From Terriglobia bacterium (lineage in GTDB: Bacteria; Acidobacteriota; Terriglobia; UBA7540): a stretch of DNA of 8,464 nucleotides. The stretch is taken from the NCBI GenBank assembly GCA_030040455.1, contig JASHTR010000354.1, forward strand, positions 1 through 8,464, in the 5' to 3' direction. Positions 1 to 8,012 of this stretch are shown piece by piece (the stretch's first letter is position 1; every line of letters starts with the position of its first letter). The notes beneath the pieces were generated by a model, which worked only from the letters and a program-made list of their open reading frames with translations, did no database searches and was not told the origin of the DNA. Both the position numbers and the translations under genes were made by a program.

Positions 1-694
1 CGATGGGGATGGAGGTGAGTTGTTGAAGCGCGGCCAGGGCCTCGTTGTTCTCAGGTAGCACCGGCTCTTCAATAAACATCGGTCGGAGCGGCTCAAGCTC
101 CTTCACCAATGCTTTGGCCACTCCTTTGTGGACGCGCCCGTGAAAATCGACGGCAACTTCGATATCCTTGCCAACTGCCTCCCTCACTGTCGCGAGCCTC
201 TCCACCACGCCTTCAATCTCGCGCGTTGTGGCTATCCATTCGAGGTTTGCCGAGGCATTCATCTTTAGAGCGCGGTAGCCCTGCGCCACCCGCTCGCGAG
301 CCGCGTTGGCAAGATTCGATGGCCGGTCCCCTCCGATCCAGACGTAAACCTTAAGCTTCTCGCGAACCTTGCCTCCGAGCAGGTCGTAGACGGGAACACC
401 AAGCTCTTTGCCGCGGATGTCCCAAAGCGCCTGCTCAATGCCGGAAAGCGCGCTCACGAGCACAGGTCCTCCGCGGTAGAAACCGACACGATAGAGGAGC
501 TGCCATAGGTCTTCAATTTGCCGCGCATCCCGGCCAAGGACGTATTCCGCCATTTCTTCGACGGCGGCGCGGACAGTATCCGCGCGACCTTCGACAACCG
601 GCTCACCCCATCCGGCGAGGCCCTCTTCCGTGGTGATCTTCAGAAACAGCCAGCGGGGAGGTACTTTGAACAGCTCGAGCTTATGGATTTTCAT
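1..694 (-). CDS. dgoD: D-galactonate dehydratase, 3' part missing
   Basis: Enolase-superfamily enzyme of the mandelate racemase/MLE type, expected to dehydrate D-galactonate to 2-dehydro-3-deoxy-D-galactonate in the cytosol (De Ley-Doudoroff galactose pathway). The first 231 codons are present; the gene runs off the left edge. From memory the protein follows E. coli DgoD closely: PPRW near residue 12, GWGEPVVEGRA at 28-38, GFYRGGP at 71-77, QALWDI at 88-93 and GGDRP at 121-125. Residues D183 and H185 (in DFHGR) and E209 (in FIEEPV) fall at the numbering of the E. coli metal ligands and catalytic histidine. The remaining metal ligand and the C-terminal barrel lie outside the window. The start is ATG at 694, with GAGG about six bases upstream. 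It is divergent from the glucosidase gene. The family is certain; substrate specificity is likely but rests on remembered similarity. Confidence 0.9.
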   Translation of the reverse strand, partial: MKIHKLELFKVPPRWLFLKITTEEGLAGWGEPVVEGRADTVRAAVEEMAEYVLGRDARQIEDLWQLLYRVGFYRGGPVLVSALSGIEQALWDIRGKELGVPVYDLLGGKVREKLKVYVWIGGDRPSNLANAARERVAQGYRALKMNASANLEWIATTREIEGVVERLATVREAVGKDIEVAVDFHGRVHKGVAKALVKELEPLRPMFIEEPVLPENNEALAALQQLTSIPI

Positions 695-716
695 CTTTAA
701 CCTCGCAGTTTTTGTT

Positions 717-776
717 GTGTCTCCAGGGCCCCTGCACTTCCTTTGATAGGAGCAGGAACCCCGCGCCGTGAGACAC
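717..776 (-). promoter_or_regulatory. Strong nested stem-loop in the dgoD leader
   Basis: Read on the minus strand, this 60-base stretch folds into one long hairpin. An outer 7-bp helix (GTGTCTC/GAGACAC) is followed by an asymmetric internal loop. Next comes an 11-bp helix (GGGGTTCCTGC/GCAGGGGCCCT) that uses three G-U wobbles. A 4-bp cap (TCCT/AGGA) closes around the loop ATCAA, with a 3-nt bulge. It ends 22 bases before the dgoD start. Both flanking genes begin here, so it cannot be a gene-end terminator, and no T-run follows on either strand. It could be an RNA regulatory leader for dgoD or an old palindromic insert. No known riboswitch class is recognised. Confidence 0.4.
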
Positions 777-802
777 CCGCAAAGCTAGAAAATTACATGG
801 AA

Positions 803-827
803 GTCAATTCCGCGCAAGCGGGAATTC
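803..827. repeat. Degenerate REP-like palindrome in the divergent intergenic region
   Basis: The stretch begins GTCA, then has ATTCC, GCG, AAGCGGG and AATTC, with 6-bp arms AATTCC (806-811) and GGAATT (821-826). Apart from single-base changes and one indel it follows the same pattern as the palindrome at 4802-4825. The pattern resembles the REP-type hairpins (ATTCC-GC, short loop, GCGGGAAT) scattered between genes in many bacteria. It could instead be an operator for the divergent gene pair. Repeat copy number elsewhere cannot be seen from this window. Confidence 0.45.
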
Positions 828-922
828 TACCTCCCTCGAAAATCGGATAAGATCGTTGGGTGCGCGCCCGGAGGGATTCCGGAGAGCACAAGAAACAACA
901 GCTCCGATCCAGGATTTAAAAA

Positions 923-3562
923 ATGACCGAAGAGCTAACGCGGCTGGAGGAATCGCAACAAAGGAAGGTGCATTGGAAGCGTTGGGGACCTTACTTGAGC
1001 GAGCGGCAATGGGCCACGGTGCGGGAGGATTACAGCGCCGACGGAGACGCCTGGGACTATTTCTCGCACGACCATGCCCGTTCTCGCGCCTATCGCTGGG
1101 GCGAGGATGGCATTGGCGGTATCTGCGACCGCCATCAGCTCGTCTGCTTTGCGTTTGCCTTCTGGAACGGCCGCGATCCTATTTTGAAAGAGCGGCTTTT
1201 CGGCCTGACGAGCCACGAAGGCAATCACGGCGAGGACGTGAAGGAATATTACTTCGCGCTCGACGGCACGCCAACTCATTCTTACATGAAGTTTCTCTAC
1301 AAATATCCGCAAACGGAGTTCCCGTATGCCCGCCTGCGCGACGAAAACCATCGTCGCACACTGAAGGACCCAGAATTTGAATTGATGGATACCGGCATTT
1401 TTGACGAGAACCGTTACTTTGACGTCTTCATTGAGTACGCGAAAGCGTCTTCGGAAGATATCCTGATTCGGGTTGAGGTCTTCAACCGCGGGCCGGAGGC
1501 GGCAACGCTGCGCCTTTTGCCCACGCTATGGTTTCGCAACACATGGAGCTGGGGATGGGATTCCAGCCGGCCCGCCTTGAGGGTGGGAAGCTTCTCCGCC
1601 GGCATCAAGTCGCTCGAGGCAGAGCATCCCTATTACGGCAAGAGCTGGCTTGCCTTTGAGGGGAGCCCACCTCTTCTCTTTACTGAAAACGAGACAAATT
1701 TCAAGCGACTGTACGGCAGAGAAAATCATGCGAGCTATGCGAAAGACGCTTTCGACGACTACCTGGTCCACGGGCAGAAGGACGCGGTGAACGCGGCCGG
1801 GACAGGAACGAAGGCAGCGGCCGATTACGACCTGGTGATTCCACCCGAGGCGAGCCACGTTGTGCGGATGCGGCTGAGCAACCAGCCGCCCGATGCGCGA
1901 ACGTTTGACAAATCGTTCGATGCAACCTTCAAAAAGCGCATTGCGGAAGCCGATGAATTCTATGCGCCACGCCTGCCCAAGGATGCCTCGGACGATTGCC
2001 GCAGGGTGCAGCGGCAGGCTTATGCCGGCTTGCTGTGGAGCAAGCAGTTCTACTGCTACGACGTGCGGACGTGGCTAGAGGGCGACCCCGCCATGCCGCC
2101 GCCTCCTTCCAGTCGTCTCCAGGGTCGGAATCATGCGTGGACCCACCTCTACAATTCCGATGTCATTTCCATGCCCGACAAGTGGGAGTATCCCTGGTAT
2201 GCTGCCTGGGACCTTGCGTTCCATTGCATCGTGCTGGCTACGATTGACCCGGATTACGCAAAGGAGCAGCTCATCCTTTTCGTGCGCGAATGGTATATGC
2301 ACCCCAGCGGCCAGCTCCCGGCCTACGAGTGGGCGTTTGGAGACGTTAACCCTCCCCTTCACGCCTGGGCTGCATGGCGAGTTTACAAAATCGAGCAGCG
2401 CATCCGGGGCAAGGCGGACTTCGCCTTCCTGGAAAAGGTGTTTCACAAGCTTCTGCTGAACTTCACGTGGTGGGTGAATCGGAAGGACCCTGACGGGATG
2501 AACGTGTTCGAAGGTGGTTTTCTCGGCCTGGACAACATCGGGGTCTTCGACCGCTCAGCAAAGCTGCCGATGGGTGGGCACATCGAGCAGTCGGACGGGA
2601 CAAGCTGGATGGGCATGTTTTGTCTGAACATGCTCGAGATCGCGATGGAGCTCGCTTCGATCGATCCGGTTTACGAGGATGTGGCCAGCAAATTTTTTGA
2701 GCACTTCGTCTTGATTGCCCACGCCATGAACGATCTGGGCGGAGAAGGAATTTCCCTTTGGGACGAGCAGGACGGCTTTTATTACGACGTGCTTCATCTG
2801 CCCGACGGCGAGCACCTTCCTCTTCGAGTGCGCTCGCTGGTCGGTCTGATTCCCCTGTTCGCCGTGACGACTCTGGAACCCGAAACGGTGGATAAACTTC
2901 CGGGCTTCAAGAAGCGGATGCAATGGTTTCTGGATCACCGGCCGCTCATGGCGCGTCACGTGGATGAGAGCGTGAAGAGCGAGAAAGGGCCGCGGCGGCT
3001 GCTTTCGCTGGTGGGCCGTGAACGCCTGGTGCGGGCGCTGAAGACCATGCTGGACGAATCGGAATTTCTTTCTCCGCACGGCATCCGGGCGCTCTCAAAA
3101 TATCACCAGGATCATCCCTATATTCTCCAATTAAACGGTTATGAGCATCGCGTGGGATATGATCCTGCGGAATCCACCACGGAGATGTTTGGCGGTAATT
3201 CCAACTGGCGTGGCCCGGTGTGGTTTCCCGTGAACTACCTGATGATAGAATCGCTCCAGAAGTTCCATTGGTATTATAGCGACTCGCTGAAAGTGGAATT
3301 TCCTTCCGGCTCCGGGAAGGTGATGAACCTGTGGGGCGTGGCCACGCAGCTCTCGCGACGCCTCAACAGCCTTTTCTTCCGCGGTCCGGATGGCCGACGG
3401 CCGGTCTACGGGGATTCAAAGAAGTTCCAAGACGACCCCTACTGGAAAGACCTGATCCCTTTTTATGAATACTTTCACGGCGACAACGGGCGGGGGCTGG
3501 GCGCAAGCCATCAAACGGGCTGGACCAGCCTGGTGGCCAAACTGATCGAGCAGAGCGGGTAG
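923..3562 (+). CDS. MGH1/GH63-like glucosidase, long cytosolic form
   Basis: An 879-residue (alpha/alpha)6-barrel glycoside hydrolase of the GH63/MGH1-like group, often annotated simply as glucosidase. It probably hydrolyses alpha-glucosidic bonds in an oligosaccharide or small glucoside; the exact substrate is not deducible. Roughly residues 1-350 form a beta-rich N-terminal domain and 355-879 the catalytic barrel. The barrel carries conserved-looking segments at 420-434 ([15 protein letters not shown]), 464-480, 530-545 (GLDNIG) and 553-565 ([10 protein letters not shown]). It also has [13 protein letters not shown] at 761-773 and an HQTGWTSL end at 863-870. By position and spacing, D537 and E754 are my candidates for general acid and base, about 217 residues apart; characterised GH63 enzymes have a similar gap. 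There is no signal peptide, so it should be cytosolic. Start ATG 923 has AGGA at 911-914, eight bases upstream. The family is confident; the catalytic assignments are inference. Confidence 0.85.
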   Translation: MTEELTRLEESQQRKVHWKRWGPYLSERQWATVREDYSADGDAWDYFSHDHARSRAYRWGEDGIGGICDRHQLVCFAFAFWNGRDPILKERLFGLTSHEGNHGEDVKEYYFALDGTPTHSYMKFLYKYPQTEFPYARLRDENHRRTLKDPEFELMDTGIFDENRYFDVFIEYAKASSEDILIRVEVFNRGPEAATLRLLPTLWFRNTWSWGWDSSRPALRVGSFSAGIKSLEAEHPYYGKSWLAFEGSPPLLFTENETNFKRLYGRENHASYAKDAFDDYLVHGQKDAVNAAGTGTKAAADYDLVIPPEASHVVRMRLSNQPPDARTFDKSFDATFKKRIAEADEFYAPRLPKDASDDCRRVQRQAYAGLLWSKQFYCYDVRTWLEGDPAMPPPPSSRLQGRNHAWTHLYNSDVISMPDKWEYPWYAAWDLAFHCIVLATIDPDYAKEQLILFVREWYMHPSGQLPAYEWAFGDVNPPLHAWAAWRVYKIEQRIRGKADFAFLEKVFHKLLLNFTWWVNRKDPDGMNVFEGGFLGLDNIGVFDRSAKLPMGGHIEQSDGTSWMGMFCLNMLEIAMELASIDPVYEDVASKFFEHFVLIAHAMNDLGGEGISLWDEQDGFYYDVLHLPDGEHLPLRVRSLVGLIPLFAVTTLEPETVDKLPGFKKRMQWFLDHRPLMARHVDESVKSEKGPRRLLSLVGRERLVRALKTMLDESEFLSPHGIRALSKYHQDHPYILQLNGYEHRVGYDPAESTTEMFGGNSNWRGPVWFPVNYLMIESLQKFHWYYSDSLKVEFPSGSGKVMNLWGVATQLSRRLNSLFFRGPDGRRPVYGDSKKFQDDPYWKDLIPFYEYFHGDNGRGLGASHQTGWTSLVAKLIEQSG

Positions 3563-3629
3563 GGATAAGTCGCGCCGCGTTCGCCTTGTAACGCTCCGGC
3601 TCTTCCACTGTTCATCTGATAAAGATATT

Positions 3630-3662
3630 GAAAAGCCGCAGGGCCGCACGACGCGCCCTGCG
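3630..3662 (-). terminator. Hairpin terminator after prfB
   Basis: Directly after the prfB stop, the minus strand reads an 8-bp stem CGCAGGGC/GCCCTGCG (arms 3655-3662 and 3637-3644) around a 10-base loop, followed by GGCTTTTC. The stem is strong, but the T-run is only four bases, so intrinsic termination may be partial. It sits between convergent prfB and glucosidase genes, where a terminator is expected. In the plus direction no T-run follows the stem. Confidence 0.55.
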
Positions 3663-4770
3663 TTACGTTCCGGCCGCGGCGGTGCGATGAGAGAGCAGGT
3701 AAGCTTTGATAAAAGGGTCGAGGTCGCCGTCGAGCACGCGGTCCGCATCGCCCATCTCAAACTTGGTCCGATGATCCTTCACCATGCGGTAGGGATGGAG
3801 GACGTAGGATCGCGCCTGATTTCCAAAGGCGATCTCACCCTTCATCTCTTCGAGCTTGCGGGATTCCTCGCGCCGCTTTTCGAGCTCCAGCTCATAGAGT
3901 TTCGACCGTAGAATCTTCATCGCCATTTCCCGGTTCCGGTGCTGCGACCGCTCGTTCTGGCAGGTGGCAATGGTTCCCGTCGGAAGGTGAATGATACGAA
4001 CGGCTGAGTCGGTGGTGTTAACGTGCTGGCCGCCGGCGCCCGTCGAGCGATAGGTTTCCACGCGAAGGTCTTCCGGCTTGACGTCGATCTCAATGCTCTC
4101 GTCAATCTCCGGGCTCACAAAGACAGAGGCGAAGGAGGTATGCCGCCGCTTGGCGGAATCGAAGGGCGAAATGCGCACCAAGCGATGAACGCCAATCTCA
4201 GAGACCAGCAGGCCATAAGCGTATTCACCTGTCACGGAGAAGGTGGCGGATTTCAGGCCCGCCTCCTCTCCGGCCAGGTAGTCCATCACGCTGAACTTGA
4301 AGCCACGTCGCTCGGCCCAGCGACGATACATGCGGAGCAGCATCTCGGCCCAGTCCTGGGATTCTGTTCCGCCGGCGCCGGGATGAATGGTGACGATGGC
4401 GTTCAGCCGATCGTTTTCACCGGCGAGCAGAGAGGCCGCCTCGATCCGGTCAACATCTTCACGAAGGATTTTAAGCTCCCGGGTGATCTCATCGGCAACA
4501 TTTTCACCCTCGCGCGCGAGCTCAAAATAGGCGCCGAGATCTGCGAGGCGCTGTTCGAGCCTGCGGTCGGTTTCAAGCGTCTCTTCGAGCCGCCGGCGGC
4601 TGGGAAGTATTTTTTGTGAAGCGTCGGGATTCTGCCAGAATTGAGGGTCTACCATCTGCCGCTCGATGGCGGCCAGCTCACTGCGGAGGCGAGGAGCGTC
4701 AAAGAAAACCTCGCAGGTCGGTGGTGCGCTGCTTGAGGTCGGCATATTCTCTTTCCAATTCTTCGATCAC
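3663..4770 (-). CDS. prfB: Peptide chain release factor 2, with programmed +1 frameshift
   Basis: RF2 recognises UAA and UGA and triggers peptide release on the ribosome. The reading frame is split. GTG at 4770 opens 23 codons ending CTT, then an in-frame TGA at 4701-4699; reading continues in the +1 frame from GAC at 4700 to TAA at 3663. The product is 368 residues, close to the 365 of E. coli RF2. In full-length numbering SPF, the UGA/UAA-reading tripeptide, is at 201-203, and GGQ, the hydrolysis motif, is at 246-248. Both are intact. The GTG start has an AAAGGAG ribosome site five bases upstream; the overlapping ATG at 4772 is followed at once by TGA and cannot serve. The gene lies 32 bases after lnt and is probably co-transcribed. 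Calling it from the long open frame alone would lose the N-terminus. Confidence 0.95.
4699..4713 (-). promoter_or_regulatory. RF2 +1 programmed frameshift site
   Basis: The minus strand reads CGAGG, TTTT, CTT, TGA, then C. This matches the known prfB recoding signal: an internal Shine-Dalgarno-like GAGG, a short spacer, the slippery codon CTT and a poorly terminating TGA followed by C. When RF2 is scarce the ribosome slips one base forward and makes full-length RF2, so the gene controls itself. The first frame ends here and the second carries all RF2 domains. Confidence 0.92.
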
Positions 4771-4775
4771 ATTTA

Positions 4776-4782
4776 CTCCTTT
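4776..4782 (-). promoter_or_regulatory. Ribosome binding site that fixes the prfB GTG start
   Basis: The minus strand reads AAAGGAG, ending five bases before GTG at 4770. Spacing to the overlapping ATG (4772) would be only three bases, and that ATG is followed by TGA. The site therefore supports GTG as the true RF2 start. Confidence 0.75.
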
Positions 4783-4801
4783 GGCGTCTGGCGGGTGTAC
4801 C

Positions 4802-4853
4802 GTCATTCCTGCGAAAGCGGGGATCGAAGGCAGACGCGGATCCCCAGGATGAC
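4802..4853. repeat. REP-like palindromic element spanning the lnt 3' end
   Basis: On the plus strand, bases 4805-4824 form an 8-bp hairpin (ATTCCTGC/GCGGGGAT, two G-U pairs) with a GAAA loop. A second inverted pair, GGGGATC (4819-4825) and GATCCCC (4839-4845), follows. The outer edges GTCATTCCTG and CAGGATGAC are also near-complementary, so the whole 52 bases are palindromic with alternative folds. The pattern is typical of dispersed REP-like repeats. It contains the last 16 codons and the stop of lnt rather than lying in the gap after it. Confidence 0.65.
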
Positions 4854-6311
4854 CAGTGTGATTATGACGCAAGCCCAAGCGAAAACATCACCGTGAGCCG
4901 TATAAAAAGTCCGTCTCGCGAGGAAACTGAAACCGGCAGCCAAGGCCGTCTGACGATAGAGCGGGGCCTCGGCAACAATCCGGCCATAGGGATCGATCAC
5001 GGCGGTAACGCCATCGTTCGTCGCCCGCAAGAGGTAGCGATGATTTTCAATGGCACGAAAACGGGTCATCTCCAGGTGCTGAAACCGCGCCGCCGATTTT
5101 CCGTACCAGGCGTCATCGGAAATATTCACCAGAACGCCTGGACCCCGAGGCGTGAGGCGGCGCACGAGCTGCGGGAAAATGGCTTCATAACAAATGAAAA
5201 TTCCAAGTCCGCCCTCCGGGCTTTCTGCCACGCGGTTGCCCGACCCGGGGACAAAATCACCCACCTCCGAAGTAATCTTTCCCATACGGGTAAAGCGAAG
5301 CCAACCGGGGACGTACTCGCCCATTGGCACCAGATGTATTTTATGATACTCCAGAATCACGTTTCCTGCGGGGTTGAGCGCCACTGCCGTATTCTGTGGC
5401 CTCGACGTGCCGGGGCCGAGAAAAGTGATAGTGTTCACCACCACGTAGGCGCCCGCCTCGCGCGCCAGGGTCTCCACTGCGCCGCGAAAAACAGGATCAC
5501 GGTTAAAGAAGAAGGGTGCGGAATTCTCCGGCCACACGATCAACGGTGGCTCCGTCCCTTTGTTTTCATGCTTTTGGAGCGATACAACGGAAAGATGAAC
5601 CAGTTGCTCGAGAGGTTCGGGGTTCCGCCACGGGGCCCAGGCTTCAACCGCATCTTCTCTGAGGGGGACGTCCGGCTGGACGAGGACCGCGAGGTTCAGT
5701 CCTTTCGAGACGGGTGGAGGGGCCAGGGCAAAATCCAGGATGAGCAGGAACACAATCCACACCACCGTCGTCCAGCGCCCAACGCGACAATGGGGCTGGA
5801 ACATCACCCAGCCCAGCAATGCGCTCGTGGCGACAGCCAGAAACGACAACCCGTAGACTGCGGTGACGGAAGCAACCCGATCCAACCCCGGGGCCGCGAC
5901 GCCGTAGCCGAGGAGGTTCCAGGGAAATCCGGTGATGAGATAAGTGCGGGCCAGCTCCAGAGCAACCCAGAAGAAAGGCGAAAACAGCAATGCCAGCCGC
6001 ACGGAGCGCCGCGCCACCCAGGTTTCGAGGAGACCAAACACCCCCCAGAACGGCGAAAAAAAAGCCAAAAAAAGAGCCATCGCACCGCACGACTCAACCG
6101 GAGTGAGGTTGCCGTAGCCTTCCATCACTCCTACGAACCAATAAAGGCTGCCGGTCAGAAATACGCCTCCCGTAATGAGTCCCCACAAGAAAGCCAGGCC
6201 CGGTTTTCGCTCGGTGATGAGAGCGAGAATCAGCGGGAGGCAGGCGATCCAAACCAGCAGGCTCAGCTTAGGAAGTGGAAAGACGAGGGCCAGGAGGACG
6301 CCGCTCAACAC
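4803..6311 (-). CDS. lnt: Apolipoprotein N-acyltransferase
   Basis: Inner-membrane enzyme that adds the third acyl chain to the N-terminal cysteine of lipoproteins, the last maturation step before Lol sorting in diderms. The 502 residues from GTG 6311 show several hydrophobic segments in the first 200 residues, the conserved TGFPWN at 127-132, a nitrilase-type domain at about 205-455, and a final membrane helix near 474-493. The expected catalytic triad is visible: E262 in WPEN, K324 in YHKIHLVPMGEYVP and C374 in ICYE; NISDDAWYG is at 396-404. The start is uncertain. GTG 6311 lacks a clear ribosome site and begins inside the region where other Lnt proteins already have sequence. The frame stays open to a TAG at 6425 with no upstream ATG, GTG or TTG; ATT 6377 (524 residues) is one alternative. 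The C-terminus is encoded by the REP-like element. Confidence 0.93.
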   Translation of the reverse strand: MLSGVLLALVFPLPKLSLLVWIACLPLILALITERKPGLAFLWGLITGGVFLTGSLYWFVGVMEGYGNLTPVESCGAMALFLAFFSPFWGVFGLLETWVARRSVRLALLFSPFFWVALELARTYLITGFPWNLLGYGVAAPGLDRVASVTAVYGLSFLAVATSALLGWVMFQPHCRVGRWTTVVWIVFLLILDFALAPPPVSKGLNLAVLVQPDVPLREDAVEAWAPWRNPEPLEQLVHLSVVSLQKHENKGTEPPLIVWPENSAPFFFNRDPVFRGAVETLAREAGAYVVVNTITFLGPGTSRPQNTAVALNPAGNVILEYHKIHLVPMGEYVPGWLRFTRMGKITSEVGDFVPGSGNRVAESPEGGLGIFICYEAIFPQLVRRLTPRGPGVLVNISDDAWYGKSAARFQHLEMTRFRAIENHRYLLRATNDGVTAVIDPYGRIVAEAPLYRQTALAAGFSFLARRTFYTAHGDVFAWACVIITLVILGIRVCLRSPLSQE

Positions 6312-6422
6312 GCTTGCAGCCAGACGCAGAAGAGGTCGCTCGAAGACAGCGGCGATGACGGCTGGCTTGGGCTCAATGCGCGGGGAGTTTTTCCTTATGA
6401 TATTGGGTGTCCTTTGCGGGAG

Positions 6423-7040
6423 CTATTCCTTAATGAAGGGATGAAATCCCTTTTGACTTAGCGTATGCATGGCTGCAATAGCTTGCGGTCGCGATTCATA
6501 GGGGCCAACCTGCACGCGATAGATGTGATCGTTGAATCCTGCTTCCTGCGGAGTGACGAGGACGCTGTGGTAACCCTCCGCTCTCAGGGCTTTCACAAGT
6601 TGGGATGCACTTCCCGCTGTATGGGAAGCGGCAACCTGGATCATAATGCCTTTCGTCGGAGCTTGCCCTCCAGACACCTCCGGCACCGGTTGAGCATTTT
6701 GCGGCCTTGCAGGTGCTTCTTGAATTCGAGAGGGCTGGGAAGGGTTGGAAGCCGGTGAAGCGGAGGTCGGCTCAATATTTTGCTCGATCACCGAAGACTG
6801 GGCTCTCGTTTCCGGCAGCGAGCTACTTTGTGCCGGAGGATTCACTGTAGGCGGAATCTCACTGGGAGGGGGCACCTGCTCAGTTGCGAGGTCAGTGGCG
6901 GCCGGCCGGCCATTGACGCCCACGAGATAGCCGAGCGCGAAAAATAGGGCGCACACGCCAACCGCTCCCAGGAAGACCAGGGTCAGTTGGCGCACCGAAA
7001 GGCCTCGCGAGCCGCGGGGTGGATCCGATCGGGTTGCCAT
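6423..7040 (-). CDS. SPOR-domain membrane protein
   Basis: A 205-residue type II single-pass protein. A basic N-terminus is followed by a membrane helix at about 19-41, a Pro/Ser/Gln-rich linker at about 55-128, and a SPOR domain at about 131-205 (GIMIQVAASH, then a central VLVTP, then YRVQVGPYESRPQA). SPOR domains bind denuded glycan strands of septal peptidoglycan, so this protein is probably anchored in the inner membrane with its C-terminus in the periplasm, possibly at the division site. The start is ATG 7040 with GGAGGG four or so bases before it; a longer open frame upstream has no such support and would put 49 hydrophilic residues before the helix. It lies between slipin and lnt, in the same reading frame as lnt, from which it is separated by its TAG stop. 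Confidence 0.85.
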   Translation of the reverse strand: MATRSDPPRGSRGLSVRQLTLVFLGAVGVCALFFALGYLVGVNGRPAATDLATEQVPPPSEIPPTVNPPAQSSSLPETRAQSSVIEQNIEPTSASPASNPSQPSRIQEAPARPQNAQPVPEVSGGQAPTKGIMIQVAASHTAGSASQLVKALRAEGYHSVLVTPQEAGFNDHIYRVQVGPYESRPQAIAAMHTLSQKGFHPFIKE

Positions 7041-7107
7041 TAGCCCTCCGGCTCCGCAATGAAAAGCCCACGGTCCATCACAAAAGAATTGGCTGCGGCT
7101 ACCATCA

Positions 7108-7920
7108 TCACTTCTTCTCCGTTGCGTCTTCTTTAGCGGCCGCTTTGCCCGCTCCGTCCTTACCCATCGACAAGTTGAACTTATCACTCAAACCCGAGAG
7201 CAGGTCAAGGGGCAAGGGGAAAATAATGGTGGTGTTCTTTTCCACGCCAATCTCAGTGAGGGTCTGAAGGTAACGCAACGTGATTGAGACAGGCTCTTCC
7301 TGCATCATCGTGGCGGCCTGCTTCAGCTTCTCGGCTGCCTGATATTCCCCGTCCGCGTTGATGATCTTTGCCCGCCGCTCGCGCTCGGCCTCGGCCTGCC
7401 GGGCAATGGCCCGCTGCATTTCCTGAGGCAGGTCCACCTGCTTCACTTCCACCTTGGCCACTTTCACGCCCCAAGGCTCGGTATGCTCATCGAGGATGGT
7501 TTGCAGCCGCAGGTTGAGCTTTTCCCGCTGCGAGAGCAGGTCGTCCAATTCCACCTCGCCCAGCGCGGAGCGAAGCGTCGTTTGCGCCAGTTGTTCGATG
7601 GCGTAACGATAGTTTTCGAGCTCCAGGACGGCCTTTTGCGCGCTAATCACGCGAAAATAGACCACGGCGTTTACTTTAAGCGAGATGTTATCGCGCGTGA
7701 TCACGTCCTGCGGAGGCACGTCCCAGGCCACCACCCGAAGCGAGACTCGCACAATCTTATCGATGGGCCAGAGGATGAAGATGAGGCCCGGCCCTTTATC
7801 CGGCGTCTGAATCCGGCCCAGCCGGAAGATCACGGCTCGCTCATATTCACGCAGAACGTTCAGGCAAGCTGCAATCCATAAGATGATGATAATGATAATC
7901 ACAATCAGCGCGCTTGACAT
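7108..7920 (-). CDS. Slipin (SPFH/band 7, stomatin-like) membrane protein
   Basis: A 270-residue SPFH protein: an N-terminal hydrophobic anchor at 4-20 with an isoleucine run, then the band 7 domain from about 22 ([12 protein letters not shown]) to about 185, a charged coiled-coil segment at about 170-205 ([13 protein letters not shown]), and a hydrophobic patch [12 protein letters not shown] at 230-241. Slipins oligomerise into membrane rings or microdomains. Where they neighbour NfeD, the NfeD protease is known to cleave stomatin near its C-terminal hydrophobic stretch, so 230-241 is a plausible target. ATG 7920 is chosen because GAAGG lies five bases upstream and the anchor starts at once. 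A TTG at 7998 would add 26 residues without support. The neighbour nfeD fits the known pair; the SPOR gene follows after 67 bases. Confidence 0.92.
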   Translation of the reverse strand: MSSALIVIIIIIILWIAACLNVLREYERAVIFRLGRIQTPDKGPGLIFILWPIDKIVRVSLRVVAWDVPPQDVITRDNISLKVNAVVYFRVISAQKAVLELENYRYAIEQLAQTTLRSALGEVELDDLLSQREKLNLRLQTILDEHTEPWGVKVAKVEVKQVDLPQEMQRAIARQAEAERERRAKIINADGEYQAAEKLKQAATMMQEEPVSITLRYLQTLTEIGVEKNTTIIFPLPLDLLSGLSDKFNLSMGKDGAGKAAAKEDATEKK

Positions 7921-8012
7921 CGCAGCCTTCTTTCTGCTCAAGCTGGTCGTCGGAGCCTTGAGCGTGGGGGGATTGCTTATGTTACCTTGAAATCCCAAGC
8001 ATGGACGATTCG

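Noticed and set aside
825..853. Sigma70-like boxes (TTCTAC, 17 bases, TAAGAT) before the glucosidase gene
   Set aside because: The -35 match is poor and no other evidence supports it; it is too weak to list as a promoter.
935..1351. Minus-strand and alternative plus-strand frames within the glucosidase gene (also 856-1380 and 2555-3079)
   Set aside because: They are shadows of a continuous 879-codon frame with family motifs; none has a good ribosome site and a recognisable product.
4023..4619. A 198-codon plus-strand frame opposite prfB
   Set aside because: It overlaps RF2 completely on the other strand and shows no domain; RF2 motifs on the minus strand explain the region.
4893..6461. A 522-codon open frame on the plus strand opposite lnt
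   Set aside because: It is antisense to a clear lnt with an intact catalytic triad. Its product is rich in Arg, Gln, Glu, Pro and His with no recognisable domain, as expected for a shadow frame in GC-rich DNA.
7041..7187. A 49-residue upstream extension of the SPOR protein
   Set aside because: It overlaps the slipin 3' end, is not protein-like, and the ATG at 7040 has a GGAGGG site just upstream.
7921..7998. A 26-residue N-terminal extension of slipin from TTG 7998
   Set aside because: The ATG at 7920 has GAAGG at proper spacing and starts directly at the membrane anchor, as in other slipins.
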